This document shows positions 53,273 to 61,485 of a stretch of DNA of 64,000 bases, piece after piece. The translations under genes were made by a program, and so were the position numbers. The notes under the pieces are model-generated. The model had not been told where the DNA came from. It was given only the letters and a program-made list of their open reading frames with translations, and searched no databases. The DNA comes from Bartonella sp. HY328. GTDB lineage: Bacteria > Pseudomonadota > Alphaproteobacteria > Rhizobiales > Rhizobiaceae. The first letter of the stretch is position 1. Each line of letters begins with the position of its first letter. The stretch spans positions 186,001 through 250,000 of the forward strand of contig NZ_CP104883.1 of assembly GCF_025449335.1 (NCBI RefSeq). The letters are read 5' to 3'.

Positions 53273-56173
53273 TTAAAACTTAGCATTTAATCCTAAACGG
53301 AATGTTCTACCCGGTGCGGGCATGAAACTTTGTGCCAAAGGATCAAGATAGTAACGGTCAGTCAAGTTTTGAACTGACGCATTAAAACTTGCATGCTTAT
53401 TTAACTTAAAGCTGGTGAAAATATCAACAACAGTCACCGGTTGGTAAATGATTTGCGGTGTAGTTGCCGAAGTTTGCCAAGGCTCAGTGATTTCCGCCGT
53501 TGGCCCAGATGTATAGCTAACGCGGCTGCCAATCACCCATTTTTCATCAAAAAAGCGCATACCGGTTAATAAATTAATTGCATATTTGGGTGGGTTTTGC
53601 GCATTAGTGTAAGCGCCCATAAAACCGCCCTTAGTGCAATTGGGTGTATTTTCTGTTTCTTGCCAAATATTAGCAGTTTTGCGCAAATAAGCGGCAAAAT
53701 CAGCATCACATGTTTCAGTATTTAAATAATAAGTTGCCGATAAATCGCCAAAGAAACGACCACTATCATAATGCGACTGAAATTCTATACCACTAGTCTT
53801 ATAATTATCTGCATTTCTAAAATACATCATGCCATTTGATTGCGGATCATAAAAACGAGTGATAAAATCCTTCACATTATTATTAAAATAAGTGATTTTT
53901 GCCGACGCCGTATCGCCGGTAGTAATAAAACTATTTATGGTTTTAGAAGCGCCAATTTCAAAGCTTTTTGACCGCTCGGGCTTTAATTGATCTGTTGGGC
54001 TAAGTTGATTAGTACCATAGGTCGTTTCAAAAAGTGAAGGTAAGCGCACGCCTTGTGTATAATTTGCATAAACAAATGTGTCGGGCACAATTTCATAATT
54101 AAAGCCAACGGATGGAGAAAATGCATTATCTTTTAAATGCAATGGCTTGCTAATTTCAAAACCAGTTACTGTTGGTGTTATACTGGGCCCATAAACATAG
54201 GTACTAGTTGCGCCATAATCATTATAGCGAATACCATCAAATGGATTATTGGTATCTTTAAAGACAATACCATTATTTAGACGCGGATCATTCGCATCGG
54301 TAAAATTGCCATTTTCGTCTGCGACCCAATACATGTAACCATAAGTTGACGCATTATTGACCTCTACCCAACTGCCGTAAAGATCTTCGGTAATTGCTTT
54401 AGAATAGCCATTTTTATCGCGCGAGCGATAAAAGCTAAAACGACCCGCGCCCCAAATTGATAATTGTTCAACCGGTTTATAATCAAGTTTTGCCGAAATA
54501 TTGGTTTCTTCTCTCACACCATTTCGCAAAATACGATTTTGAAAAATATCATTTTGGGTAATAACGACGCCTTTTTGTGGTCTAATATCTTCATGCTGAT
54601 AAGCGCCCGCCAAAGTTAGATCAAATTCGCCGATTTGGGTATTGAATTTTGATTCATTGGATATATCAACACCAATACGCTTATTTTCCATCCGAACCCA
54701 ATTACGATCGGTCATAAATTTTTGCGATGCTGGCCCGTTAACACCATTTAACTGACTGCTTTTGGAGCCCGTCCACCATAAATTGGCCTTTAAATTAATT
54801 AAATCTGAATCAGGATTAAAATTATACCGTGCTGTTGCACTGTTGATAAGCATTGTTCCTTCGGGATATTGATAAATATTACCAGTACCAAAACGGAAAA
54901 TATCAGATGGCATAATTTCGCCAAAACTGCCATCAAAACGGCGATAACTTAATTCTAATGTTTGATTATCACTAATATTAAAACCCGTTTTTAAAAGAAA
55001 GCTTTCGGTACTCACCGAAGTATTTAGAATTTCGTTGCCTTCTTCATAATTAGTGGCAACTGAAGCTTGTTCTGTTCCACTTTCACTGAACATCCGATAC
55101 CTATCGCGGCCGTATTTACCAGCAAAATAATTTCCTTGTTCGCGCTTTGCGTAAGCCGTAACTATACTGAAATTGTCATTGGCATAAGCAAATGCAACAC
55201 TACCAGATTTAGCCGCTGAATTAATAATACCATTACGCGATGTTTCGGGAGTTTGAGAGAGTTGGCTACTTGAAAAAATATTATCCGAACGATTGGGAAT
55301 AGAAACACCGTTATTCCATAATTCACCCTTTAATCGAAAACCTATATTATTACCGGGTAAAATAATATCATCAGCTTTTAAAGTATTTATCTCAATTGTG
55401 CCACCAATAGCACTAGCCGTTGCAGGGTTAAACCCGGGGCCTTTCGTGATAATCATATCGCTAATAAGATCTTGATCAATATAACTACGCTGTTGTGTAC
55501 CAGCATAGCCGCGATAAACATTTAATGCTTGTTGTGATCCATCAATGGTAATTGCAATACGACTCTGCCCTTGAATACCACGAATATTAACATCAAGAGC
55601 GCCACCATTTCGACTATCGCCAACTTGCACCCCTGGAATGCCTTTTAAACTATCGGCAACCGACACACTACCAAAGCGATCAAGGTCATCACCCGTCACA
55701 TAAACCGTTGATTTTGGGGCAATAAACATATCAGCAGCACGGCTACCCCCCCTAATAATAACTGGACTTAAACTATTTTCGTCACTACTAATATTAGAAG
55801 CACTTTCTGATGCAGGGCTATTATAAAGGCTAATGGTGCGGGCATTAATAAAACGATATTGAATATTACTACCCGATAACATCGTGGCTAAAGCTTCATC
55901 AGCTGATTGTCGGCCATTTACCGCAACTGAATTTCCTTGGATAGCTCCCCCATTTTCATGAATAACTTGTATTCCTGTAAGATTGGTAAAACTACTTAAC
56001 GCCGATAATAGCGGCTTTGATGGAATATTAAAATTATAAATATTTCCTTGCTGTGTCTGCTGCGCCAAAGCCGACGGGGCGAATGGCATGGTTGCCAATA
56101 AAGCAATTGTTGAAACCCCCGCTACCGATAAAAAAGTCTTAAAACTTGAAATCACGAACCTGTCCCTCTTCAT
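53273..56173 (-). CDS. TonB-dependent outer-membrane receptor with STN signalling domain (iron/heme type)
   Basis: 966 residues. Signal peptide (about 1-38), then an STN/secretin-type signalling domain (about 45-120, NIYNFNIPSKPLLSALSSFTNLTG), a plug domain (about 155-270) and a 22-strand barrel ending in Phe. The plug and barrel pattern resembles heme/hemoglobin receptors (HasR/PhuR-like), not proven. The STN domain plus the downstream FecR-like and upstream sigma factor genes means that binding at the surface can switch on its own transcription. The exact ligand is unknown. Confidence 0.85.
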   Translation of the reverse strand: MKRDRFVISSFKTFLSVAGVSTIALLATMPFAPSALAQQTQQGNIYNFNIPSKPLLSALSSFTNLTGIQVIHENGGAIQGNSVAVNGRQSADEALATMLSGSNIQYRFINARTISLYNSPASESASNISSDENSLSPVIIRGGSRAADMFIAPKSTVYVTGDDLDRFGSVSVADSLKGIPGVQVGDSRNGGALDVNIRGIQGQSRIAITIDGSQQALNVYRGYAGTQQRSYIDQDLISDMIITKGPGFNPATASAIGGTIEINTLKADDIILPGNNIGFRLKGELWNNGVSIPNRSDNIFSSSQLSQTPETSRNGIINSAAKSGSVAFAYANDNFSIVTAYAKREQGNYFAGKYGRDRYRMFSESGTEQASVATNYEEGNEILNTSVSTESFLLKTGFNISDNQTLELSYRRFDGSFGEIMPSDIFRFGTGNIYQYPEGTMLINSATARYNFNPDSDLINLKANLWWTGSKSSQLNGVNGPASQKFMTDRNWVRMENKRIGVDISNESKFNTQIGEFDLTLAGAYQHEDIRPQKGVVITQNDIFQNRILRNGVREETNISAKLDYKPVEQLSIWGAGRFSFYRSRDKNGYSKAITEDLYGSWVEVNNASTYGYMYWVADENGNFTDANDPRLNNGIVFKDTNNPFDGIRYNDYGATSTYVYGPSITPTVTGFEISKPLHLKDNAFSPSVGFNYEIVPDTFVYANYTQGVRLPSLFETTYGTNQLSPTDQLKPERSKSFEIGASKTINSFITTGDTASAKITYFNNNVKDFITRFYDPQSNGMMYFRNADNYKTSGIEFQSHYDSGRFFGDLSATYYLNTETCDADFAAYLRKTANIWQETENTPNCTKGGFMGAYTNAQNPPKYAINLLTGMRFFDEKWVIGSRVSYTSGPTAEITEPWQTSATTPQIIYQPVTVVDIFTSFKLNKHASFNASVQNLTDRYYLDPLAQSFMPAPGRTFRLGLNAKF

Positions 56174-56389
56174 GTTTCTATAAAACCATAAGTTTTTAAC
56201 GCGCCAAAAATTTTATTTTTCGTGAACACTATCCCACATGTCTTCATTGCGGTTTAAAACCGCAATAATGTTAAAAAATTTTTGATATGTTAAAAATTCA
56301 CCTAAATATCGCCATGCCTTTTGCTACTTTTCAGCGGCAAAACTGGTCATTCAATTAAGTAACGATTTGAGAGACAAAAAGCCGTAAAA

Positions 56390-57370
56390 TTATTTTGAAA
56401 TAAATAACAATAGATCTGAAACCTTATAGATTTTTAATCCCATAACGGTCTCAAAACTGTTAAAAATTGTCTGATTATCATTGGTTAAGAATATGCCAGT
56501 AACGGGTAAATCACCCAAGGATTGATCGGCAAATATGACCTTGGCTTTAGAATAACGCGAAATTTGATTAACCACATCCCGTAAAGGTTTTTGATTTACG
56601 ATAATCATACCTTTACGCCAAGAAAGCGCGATATCAGGATCTATATTTTCCATTCGTTGAATATTTTTATTGGAAATATGCGCGGCATCATTTTTTTCTA
56701 ACACCAATTGGTCATTATTATTGTTTTTAACCAATACCTTACCGCGCTCAACAATAACTTCAACATCATTGGAAATTTTTTCTGCAGTAAATACTGTGCC
56801 GAGAACTTCAATTTGTGCGTCAGCAGTTTTAACAATAAATGGTCTATTTTCATCTCTTGCAACATCAAACCAAACTCTGCCACGAATGAGTTCAATTTGA
56901 CGAGTTTCATGCGAAAAATTGGTATTGATTGCACTGTCACTATCTAAATAAAGATGTGATCCATCAGCAAGTTCAATATTTTGAAATTTTCCAATTGCCG
57001 CGGAATATTGGGCAAAATGACGCTCAATCAAACCATTATCAAACCATAAAACAAGTGCAGCGAATAGACAACATAGACTAGCGGAAATAGCGCTCCATTT
57101 GAAAAAAAATTTAGCTGGGGCTTTTTTAATCGGTTTATACGCACCAGTTTTAGCTAAAACTGTAGCAGGCAGCGCTAAATCTTCCCAAAGTGCTAAAGTT
57201 TTATCATAAGCAATCTGATTATTTTTATTTTGATTAAGCCAAGCATTAAAAGCCTTTTTTGTATTTTTATCAATATTTTTCGCTTGCATGCGCGCAAACC
57301 AAGCTGATGCTTGTTCAATTTCTGTGTCAGTTAATCGCTGTTCTTGGTCGGTATTTTGCATATTGGCCAA
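56390..57370 (-). CDS. FecR-type anti-sigma / signal transducer
   Basis: 326 residues. N-terminal cytoplasmic part (about 15-70, ASAWFARMQAKNIDKNTKKAFNAWL), one transmembrane helix (about 92-110), a FecR domain (about 125-215, ELIRGRVWFDVARDENRPFIVKTADAQIEVLGTVF) and a C-terminal STN-like part. Relays the state of the receptor at 53273 to the ECF sigma factor at 57404. It starts 33 bp after the sigma factor gene. Confidence 0.9.
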   Translation of the reverse strand: MANMQNTDQEQRLTDTEIEQASAWFARMQAKNIDKNTKKAFNAWLNQNKNNQIAYDKTLALWEDLALPATVLAKTGAYKPIKKAPAKFFFKWSAISASLCCLFAALVLWFDNGLIERHFAQYSAAIGKFQNIELADGSHLYLDSDSAINTNFSHETRQIELIRGRVWFDVARDENRPFIVKTADAQIEVLGTVFTAEKISNDVEVIVERGKVLVKNNNNDQLVLEKNDAAHISNKNIQRMENIDPDIALSWRKGMIIVNQKPLRDVVNQISRYSKAKVIFADQSLGDLPVTGIFLTNDNQTIFNSFETVMGLKIYKVSDLLLFISK

Positions 57371-57403
57371 TATAGTTACTTCATTTGATAAAAATACAAA
57401 TAT

Positions 57404-57892
57404 TTAGTCATGCGATTGCTTCCATTTATGACAAAATGCAATAGCTGCGGCCATTTCTTTTTCAACCGTACTTTCTGAAATATCAAGCATTTTTGCAATT
57501 TTTTTATAAGATAGACCGTCAACCCTTGATAGAAGCAATATTTGCCCCCGTCGTTTTGGCATATTTTCAATAGCATTTAAAAATATGTTTAAGTTGTTTT
57601 TTGACGAAGTAATTATTTCAGGATTTATTGTTTCGCATTGTTCTTCAGTGGCTAAACTATCGTGAATATTTTGTATTTGTCTTTTTTGTTTACGAATTTG
57701 ATCTATAGCAAGGGTTTTAATCGTTGCAAAAACCAAGCCTTTATCATTTTCAGATAAGTCACGATGAGATAATTTGACATAAGTATCTTGAACAACATCT
57801 TCAGCGTCTTGCGGGTTGCCCAATATTTTTGCAGCAAAACGCTTTAACCGCGAACGCTCCCTAATAAAAATATGTTCAAAAACCATACTCAT
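57404..57892 (-). CDS. FecI-type ECF RNA polymerase sigma factor
   Basis: 162 residues with region 2 (RLKRFAAKILGNPQDAEDVVQDTYVKL, about 15-41) and region 4 (MPKRRGQILLLSRVDGLSYKKIAKMLDISESTVEKEM, about 113-150). Activates the receptor gene when FecR is triggered. First gene of the set; an imperfect palindrome AGTATAGTATTTTTATACT lies just upstream (about 57930-57948) and could be its control site. Confidence 0.92.
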   Translation of the reverse strand: MSMVFEHIFIRERSRLKRFAAKILGNPQDAEDVVQDTYVKLSHRDLSENDKGLVFATIKTLAIDQIRKQKRQIQNIHDSLATEEQCETINPEIITSSKNNLNIFLNAIENMPKRRGQILLLSRVDGLSYKKIAKMLDISESTVEKEMAAAIAFCHKWKQSHD

Positions 57893-58006
57893 AAAAAAAT
57901 AATCTCTTTTTTAAAAGATGATTTTTTTAGTATAGTATTTTTATACTTGCAATAAGTAAATCATGCAGGCTTAAAAAATTTTATTTTATTATTTATTTTC
58001 AAATAA

Positions 58007-58822
58007 TTAACGATAACGTGGCCTTAAAGCCATAATAGCTGCGGCCGTTTCTTCAATAGAGCGACGCGTAACATCAATAAGCGGCCAGTTTTGCCGGTTA
58101 CAAATACGCCGCGCATAATTTAATTCTTCAGCAATTTCAATCCGATCAATATAGGCTTGGGTATTAATACCGCCATCAAGATCTCTGGCGCTGCGCACTG
58201 TTGCCACCCGATCAACCGATGCCACTAAACCAACAATCAAAGGATTTTTGGCCTTTAATAATTGTATTGGCACTTCAAATTGCGGAACCAAGGGAACATT
58301 GGCGGTTTTAATGCCACGATTAGCAAGATAAATACTGGTAGGTGTTTTTGACGTGCGTGAAATTCCAACAAGAATAATGTCTGCTTCATCAATGTTTTCA
58401 AGCATTTGACCATCATCATGCTCCATTGTGAAATTTAGTGCATCAATTCGGCGAAAATAATCGGCATTCAACACATGTTGCGCACTAGCGCGGCGCATTT
58501 TTACCTGCCCCAAATAGGATTGGAAGGTTGAAATAACTGGTTCCAAAACAGATGCACAAGGTACACCCAATTTTTGACAGGCTTTATTAATCTCATCGGC
58601 AATCGTTTCATCGACAACCGTATAAAGCACAATTCCAGGTTCTGCATCAATTTCACCCATCACATCACGCAGCTGCGACTCGCTACGAATGAGTGGATAA
58701 ATATGCTCTATCGCCCTGTGGCTGGAATATTGGGCAGAAACTGCGCGCCCAGCAGACAATAAAGTTTCCCCTGTTGCGTCTGAAATCATATGAAGATGAA
58801 AGTAAGAAATTGATTTAGCCAC
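58007..58822 (-). CDS. ppsR: Pyruvate, phosphate/water dikinase regulatory protein (PPSR, DUF299)
   Basis: 271 residues. A bifunctional ADP-dependent kinase/phosphatase acting on pyruvate phosphate dikinase. Motifs: FHLHMISDATGETL (about 7-20), IILVGISRTSKTPTSIYLANRG (about 148-169, the P-loop GISRTSKT), and LDGGINTQAYIDRIEIAEELNYA. Placed next to hemE as in other Rhizobiales. It is transcribed away from hemE. Confidence 0.95.
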   Translation of the reverse strand: MAKSISYFHLHMISDATGETLLSAGRAVSAQYSSHRAIEHIYPLIRSESQLRDVMGEIDAEPGIVLYTVVDETIADEINKACQKLGVPCASVLEPVISTFQSYLGQVKMRRASAQHVLNADYFRRIDALNFTMEHDDGQMLENIDEADIILVGISRTSKTPTSIYLANRGIKTANVPLVPQFEVPIQLLKAKNPLIVGLVASVDRVATVRSARDLDGGINTQAYIDRIEIAEELNYARRICNRQNWPLIDVTRRSIEETAAAIMALRPRYR

Positions 58823-59229
58823 AGAAAAATGCCCCTGCTGTTGATAAATGTTAGAGTCGAGGATGACTATGGTGGACTCCTTATTGTGCTGGGGATAACC
58901 AACAGTTTAATCCACAATAGCATTGCCTGTTTGAAAGCTTTTCCACTCCACAAATTTTACGTGGATAATAGTGCTATTTTCAAAAAAATGACACAAGATT
59001 TCCACATAAAGGCTGCTACGCTCAATATTTTGGATTCATAAGCTTTTTTTCATTTTTTTTTAGCTATATACACAGGCATGGATTATTTTGTACATATAGC
59101 CCTATTAAAAGTTCAAACTGTGCAAAAATGACTGGTTTTTGATAATCCACATTACTCACAGACTATAATAATAAGAATCCTCTTTTAAGAAAGATTCTTT
59201 ATTTAAAAAATAAAAACGGAAAAAACCTG
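58823..59229. other. Probable chromosomal replication origin (oriC)
   Basis: A 407-bp gene-free stretch between the divergent ppsR and hemE genes. Near-consensus DnaA boxes (8 of 9 matches to TGTGGATAA or its complement) are at 58890-58898 (TGGGGATAA), 58908-58916 (TAATCCACA), 58960-58968 (CGTGGATAA) and 59143-59151 (TAATCCACA). The stretch is AT-rich, with long T runs near 59040. In several alphaproteobacteria the origin lies beside hemE (Caulobacter, Sinorhizobium). All genes on the left within 9 kb point left and those on the right point right, as around an origin. Confidence 0.7.
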
Positions 59230-60255
59230 ATGACAAAAAAATTGGTAAGCGTACTCAAAGGTGAAACATTCAGCGTACCACCTTTATGGATGATGCGTCA
59301 GGCAGGACGTTATCTTCCTGAATATAGAGAATTAAGAAAAAAAGCAGGTTCATTTCTAGATTTGTGTTACCAACCAGAACTTGCTGCAGAAGTAACTTTA
59401 CAACCAATTGAACGTTTTCAATTTGATGCAGCTATTCTTTTTTCAGATATTTTAGTTGTTCCCCATGCTCTTGGTAGAAATTTAAGATTTGAGGAAGGAC
59501 GTGGTCCTATTCTTGAACCAATTGATCTTAATGGCATTAAGGCTCTTGAAAAAAATGAAGCGCAGGCACGTTTAGCACCTTCTTTTGAAACGATTAGGCT
59601 TGTTAAACAAAAACTCAACGATCAAACTGCGCTTATTGGTTTTTGCGGAGCTCCTTTTACCGTTGCAACCTATATGATTGCGGGACATGGTACGCCAGAT
59701 CAAGCACCTGCACGGCAATTTGGCTATCAAAATCCGCAAGAAATGCAAGAATTATTGATGATCCTTGCCGATGTTTCTGCCCAATATTTGATTAATCAAA
59801 TTGCTGCTGGTGCTGATGTGGTGCAAATTTTTGACTCTTGGGCTGGAATTTTGGACGAGCAATCTTTTGAAGCATGGTGCGTAAAACCGATTTTATCGAT
59901 GGTTGAAAAAATTAGAGCCGTTTATCCGGAAGTGCCAATCATTGGTTTTCCGCGTGGCGCAGGCGCACTTTATGAAAATTTTGCAGAAAAAACTGGGGTT
60001 TCGGCCCTAGGGCTTGATTGGAGTGTACCTTTGTCTTTTGCTAAAAAATTGCAAAAGACAACCGCTGTGCAAGGTAATCTTGATCCACTTCGTCTTGTTT
60101 GTGGTGGCAAAGCCCTTGATGATGGCGTTGATGCAATTTTAAAAACCCTTGGCAAAGGTCCATTGGTTTTCAATCTTGGCCATGGCATTACACCCAATAC
60201 GCCAATTGTCCATGTTGAACAAATGATTGCCCGCATTCGCAATTTTAAGTCGTAA
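59230..60255 (+). CDS. hemE: Uroporphyrinogen decarboxylase
   Basis: 341 residues; removes four carboxyl groups of uroporphyrinogen III in heme synthesis. The N-terminal signature PPLWMMRQAGRYLPEYRELR is at about 17-36. The substrate-binding DILVVPHALG and the second signature GFCGAPFTVATYMI are near 73-82 and 135-148. Length matches the family. The gene is followed by a terminator. Confidence 0.97.
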   Translation: MTKKLVSVLKGETFSVPPLWMMRQAGRYLPEYRELRKKAGSFLDLCYQPELAAEVTLQPIERFQFDAAILFSDILVVPHALGRNLRFEEGRGPILEPIDLNGIKALEKNEAQARLAPSFETIRLVKQKLNDQTALIGFCGAPFTVATYMIAGHGTPDQAPARQFGYQNPQEMQELLMILADVSAQYLINQIAAGADVVQIFDSWAGILDEQSFEAWCVKPILSMVEKIRAVYPEVPIIGFPRGAGALYENFAEKTGVSALGLDWSVPLSFAKKLQKTTAVQGNLDPLRLVCGGKALDDGVDAILKTLGKGPLVFNLGHGITPNTPIVHVEQMIARIRNFKS

Positions 60256-60295
60256 AATTAAAATATATTAAGATACTGATTTTAAATAGTATTTT

Positions 60296-60329
60296 TAAAA
60301 AAGCCGAGGATTTTTCCTTGGCTTTTTTG
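60296..60329 (+). terminator. Terminator of hemE
   Basis: AAGCCGAGG / CCTTGGCTT stem (60301-60309 and 60316-60324) followed by TTTT. Confidence 0.8.
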
Positions 60330-60384
60330 TTGTGGCGAATTGTCACGAATTATTTTTGCATATTTTCTAATTTCTTCGCTATAA

Positions 60385-60405
60385 TCTCAAGAATTATTCT
60401 AGATT
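60385..60405. promoter_or_regulatory. Candidate Irr-type palindrome upstream of hemJ
   Basis: TCTCAAGAATTATTCTAGATT contains the dyad AGAA-TTATTCT, resembling the iron-control element bound by Irr in Rhizobiales. It lies about 80-95 bp before the hemJ start. Irr represses heme synthesis genes when iron is low. Motif match is partial. Confidence 0.3.
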
Positions 60406-60479
60406 CCTTTGCGTTTTCAGCAATTTTTTAGAATTTATAAATCAATAAAGCTATGTGTATTTCAAAATTAGGCTAAAAA

Positions 60480-61025
60480 ATGCAAAATGAAAAATCAGGC
60501 TCGATGAGCAAAACAACTATTTGGATAAGAGCAATTGTTTCATTACTTATTGTTATTATTGGTTTATTTCTTTTGCTAAAAATTGAAAGCCCAACCGCTC
60601 AGCTCTGGTTTAAGGCTGTCCACATTATCGCAGTTATTAGTTGGATGGCAGGAATGCTCTATTTGCCGCGTCTATTTGTCAATCATTGCCGCGTAAAAAT
60701 TGGTTCTGAAACATCTGAAGTTTTTAAAGGCATGGAAAAGCGCCTTTTGCGCTATATCATCAATCCAGCGATGATTGTTACTTGGATTACTGGACTTTGG
60801 CTTGCTCTAACCATTGGTGCATTTCATGATGGTTGGTTCCATTTGAAATTTACGGCGGTTATTTTGCTTTCGGCATTTCACGGCGTTTTATCGCGTGGTG
60901 TCCGGCTTTTTGGCCAGGATAAGAATATTAAGTCTGAAAAAACCTGGCGAATTTTAAATGAAGTTCCAACAATTTTAATGATTATTATCGTTATTTCAGT
61001 AGTTGTACTACGTTATACTTTATAA
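60480..61025 (+). CDS. hemJ: Protoporphyrinogen oxidase HemJ
   Basis: 181 residues with four transmembrane segments (about 10-30, 43-62, 92-112, 155-178). The motif FKAVHIIAVISWMAGMLYLPRLFVNH (about 41-66) is diagnostic of HemJ, with the conserved His44. A conserved Lys is in the HLKFTAVILL segment (about 120-129). Oxidises protoporphyrinogen IX late in heme synthesis. Partner of hemE in the same pathway. Confidence 0.93.
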   Translation: MQNEKSGSMSKTTIWIRAIVSLLIVIIGLFLLLKIESPTAQLWFKAVHIIAVISWMAGMLYLPRLFVNHCRVKIGSETSEVFKGMEKRLLRYIINPAMIVTWITGLWLALTIGAFHDGWFHLKFTAVILLSAFHGVLSRGVRLFGQDKNIKSEKTWRILNEVPTILMIIIVISVVVLRYTL

Positions 61026-61075
61026 TTTTGTTTTGAAATTTATATATTAATATTACAAAAGTATAGTTTTAAAAA

Positions 61076-61170
61076 CAATAAGACCGTCGTGGTGAGGGGA
61101 ACCACAACGGTCTATCTGTGCACTTTAATAGTAGATTTCCGGAGAGGGGATCGGTTTCTACTATATCTGG
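61076..61170 (-). ncRNA. Candidate two-hairpin small RNA
   Basis: Read on the minus strand. Hairpin 1 (61128-61164) has stem ATAGTAGA/TCTACTAT and inner CCG/CGG around a loop with CCCCTC. Hairpin 2 (61081-61113) has a long stem (AGACCGT..GTGGT/ACCAC..ACGGTCT) with loop TTCCCCTC, and is followed by TTATTGTTTTT, a terminator-like tail. The repeated C-rich loop motif is typical of trans-acting alphaproteobacterial sRNAs that pair with ribosome-binding sites. The rest of 61026-61485 shows nothing else I can support. Confidence 0.5.
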
Positions 61171-61485
61171 AAATAAAGAAATAATCTTAAGATTCCAGAT
61201 ACCAACTTGATTGGTTGATAGGTATTATTTAATAATTCAAAAGTGGCATTTCAAAGGCATTTAAATTAATAATTCGTAACATTTTAGTGAGTAGGTTCGC
61301 TGGGATTTCTGGGTTGAAAAGTTTTAAGAATTTTTTAAAAAAATAAAAAAATATTTAAAATCAATGGGTTAAAAGTTATTTTAAAAATAGCTCAAGCGAA
61401 TCGGTTTTTTTATGGCAGTTTTTAAGCTATGAAAGCGTTATAGCTTTAAAAATGCGCGTTGTAATTACTGTTTTCGGATATCATA

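Noticed and set aside
58829..59041. 70-residue frame in the ppsR-hemE gap
   Set aside because: Overlaps the DnaA-like boxes, has no convincing start signal, and the region is better explained as an origin.
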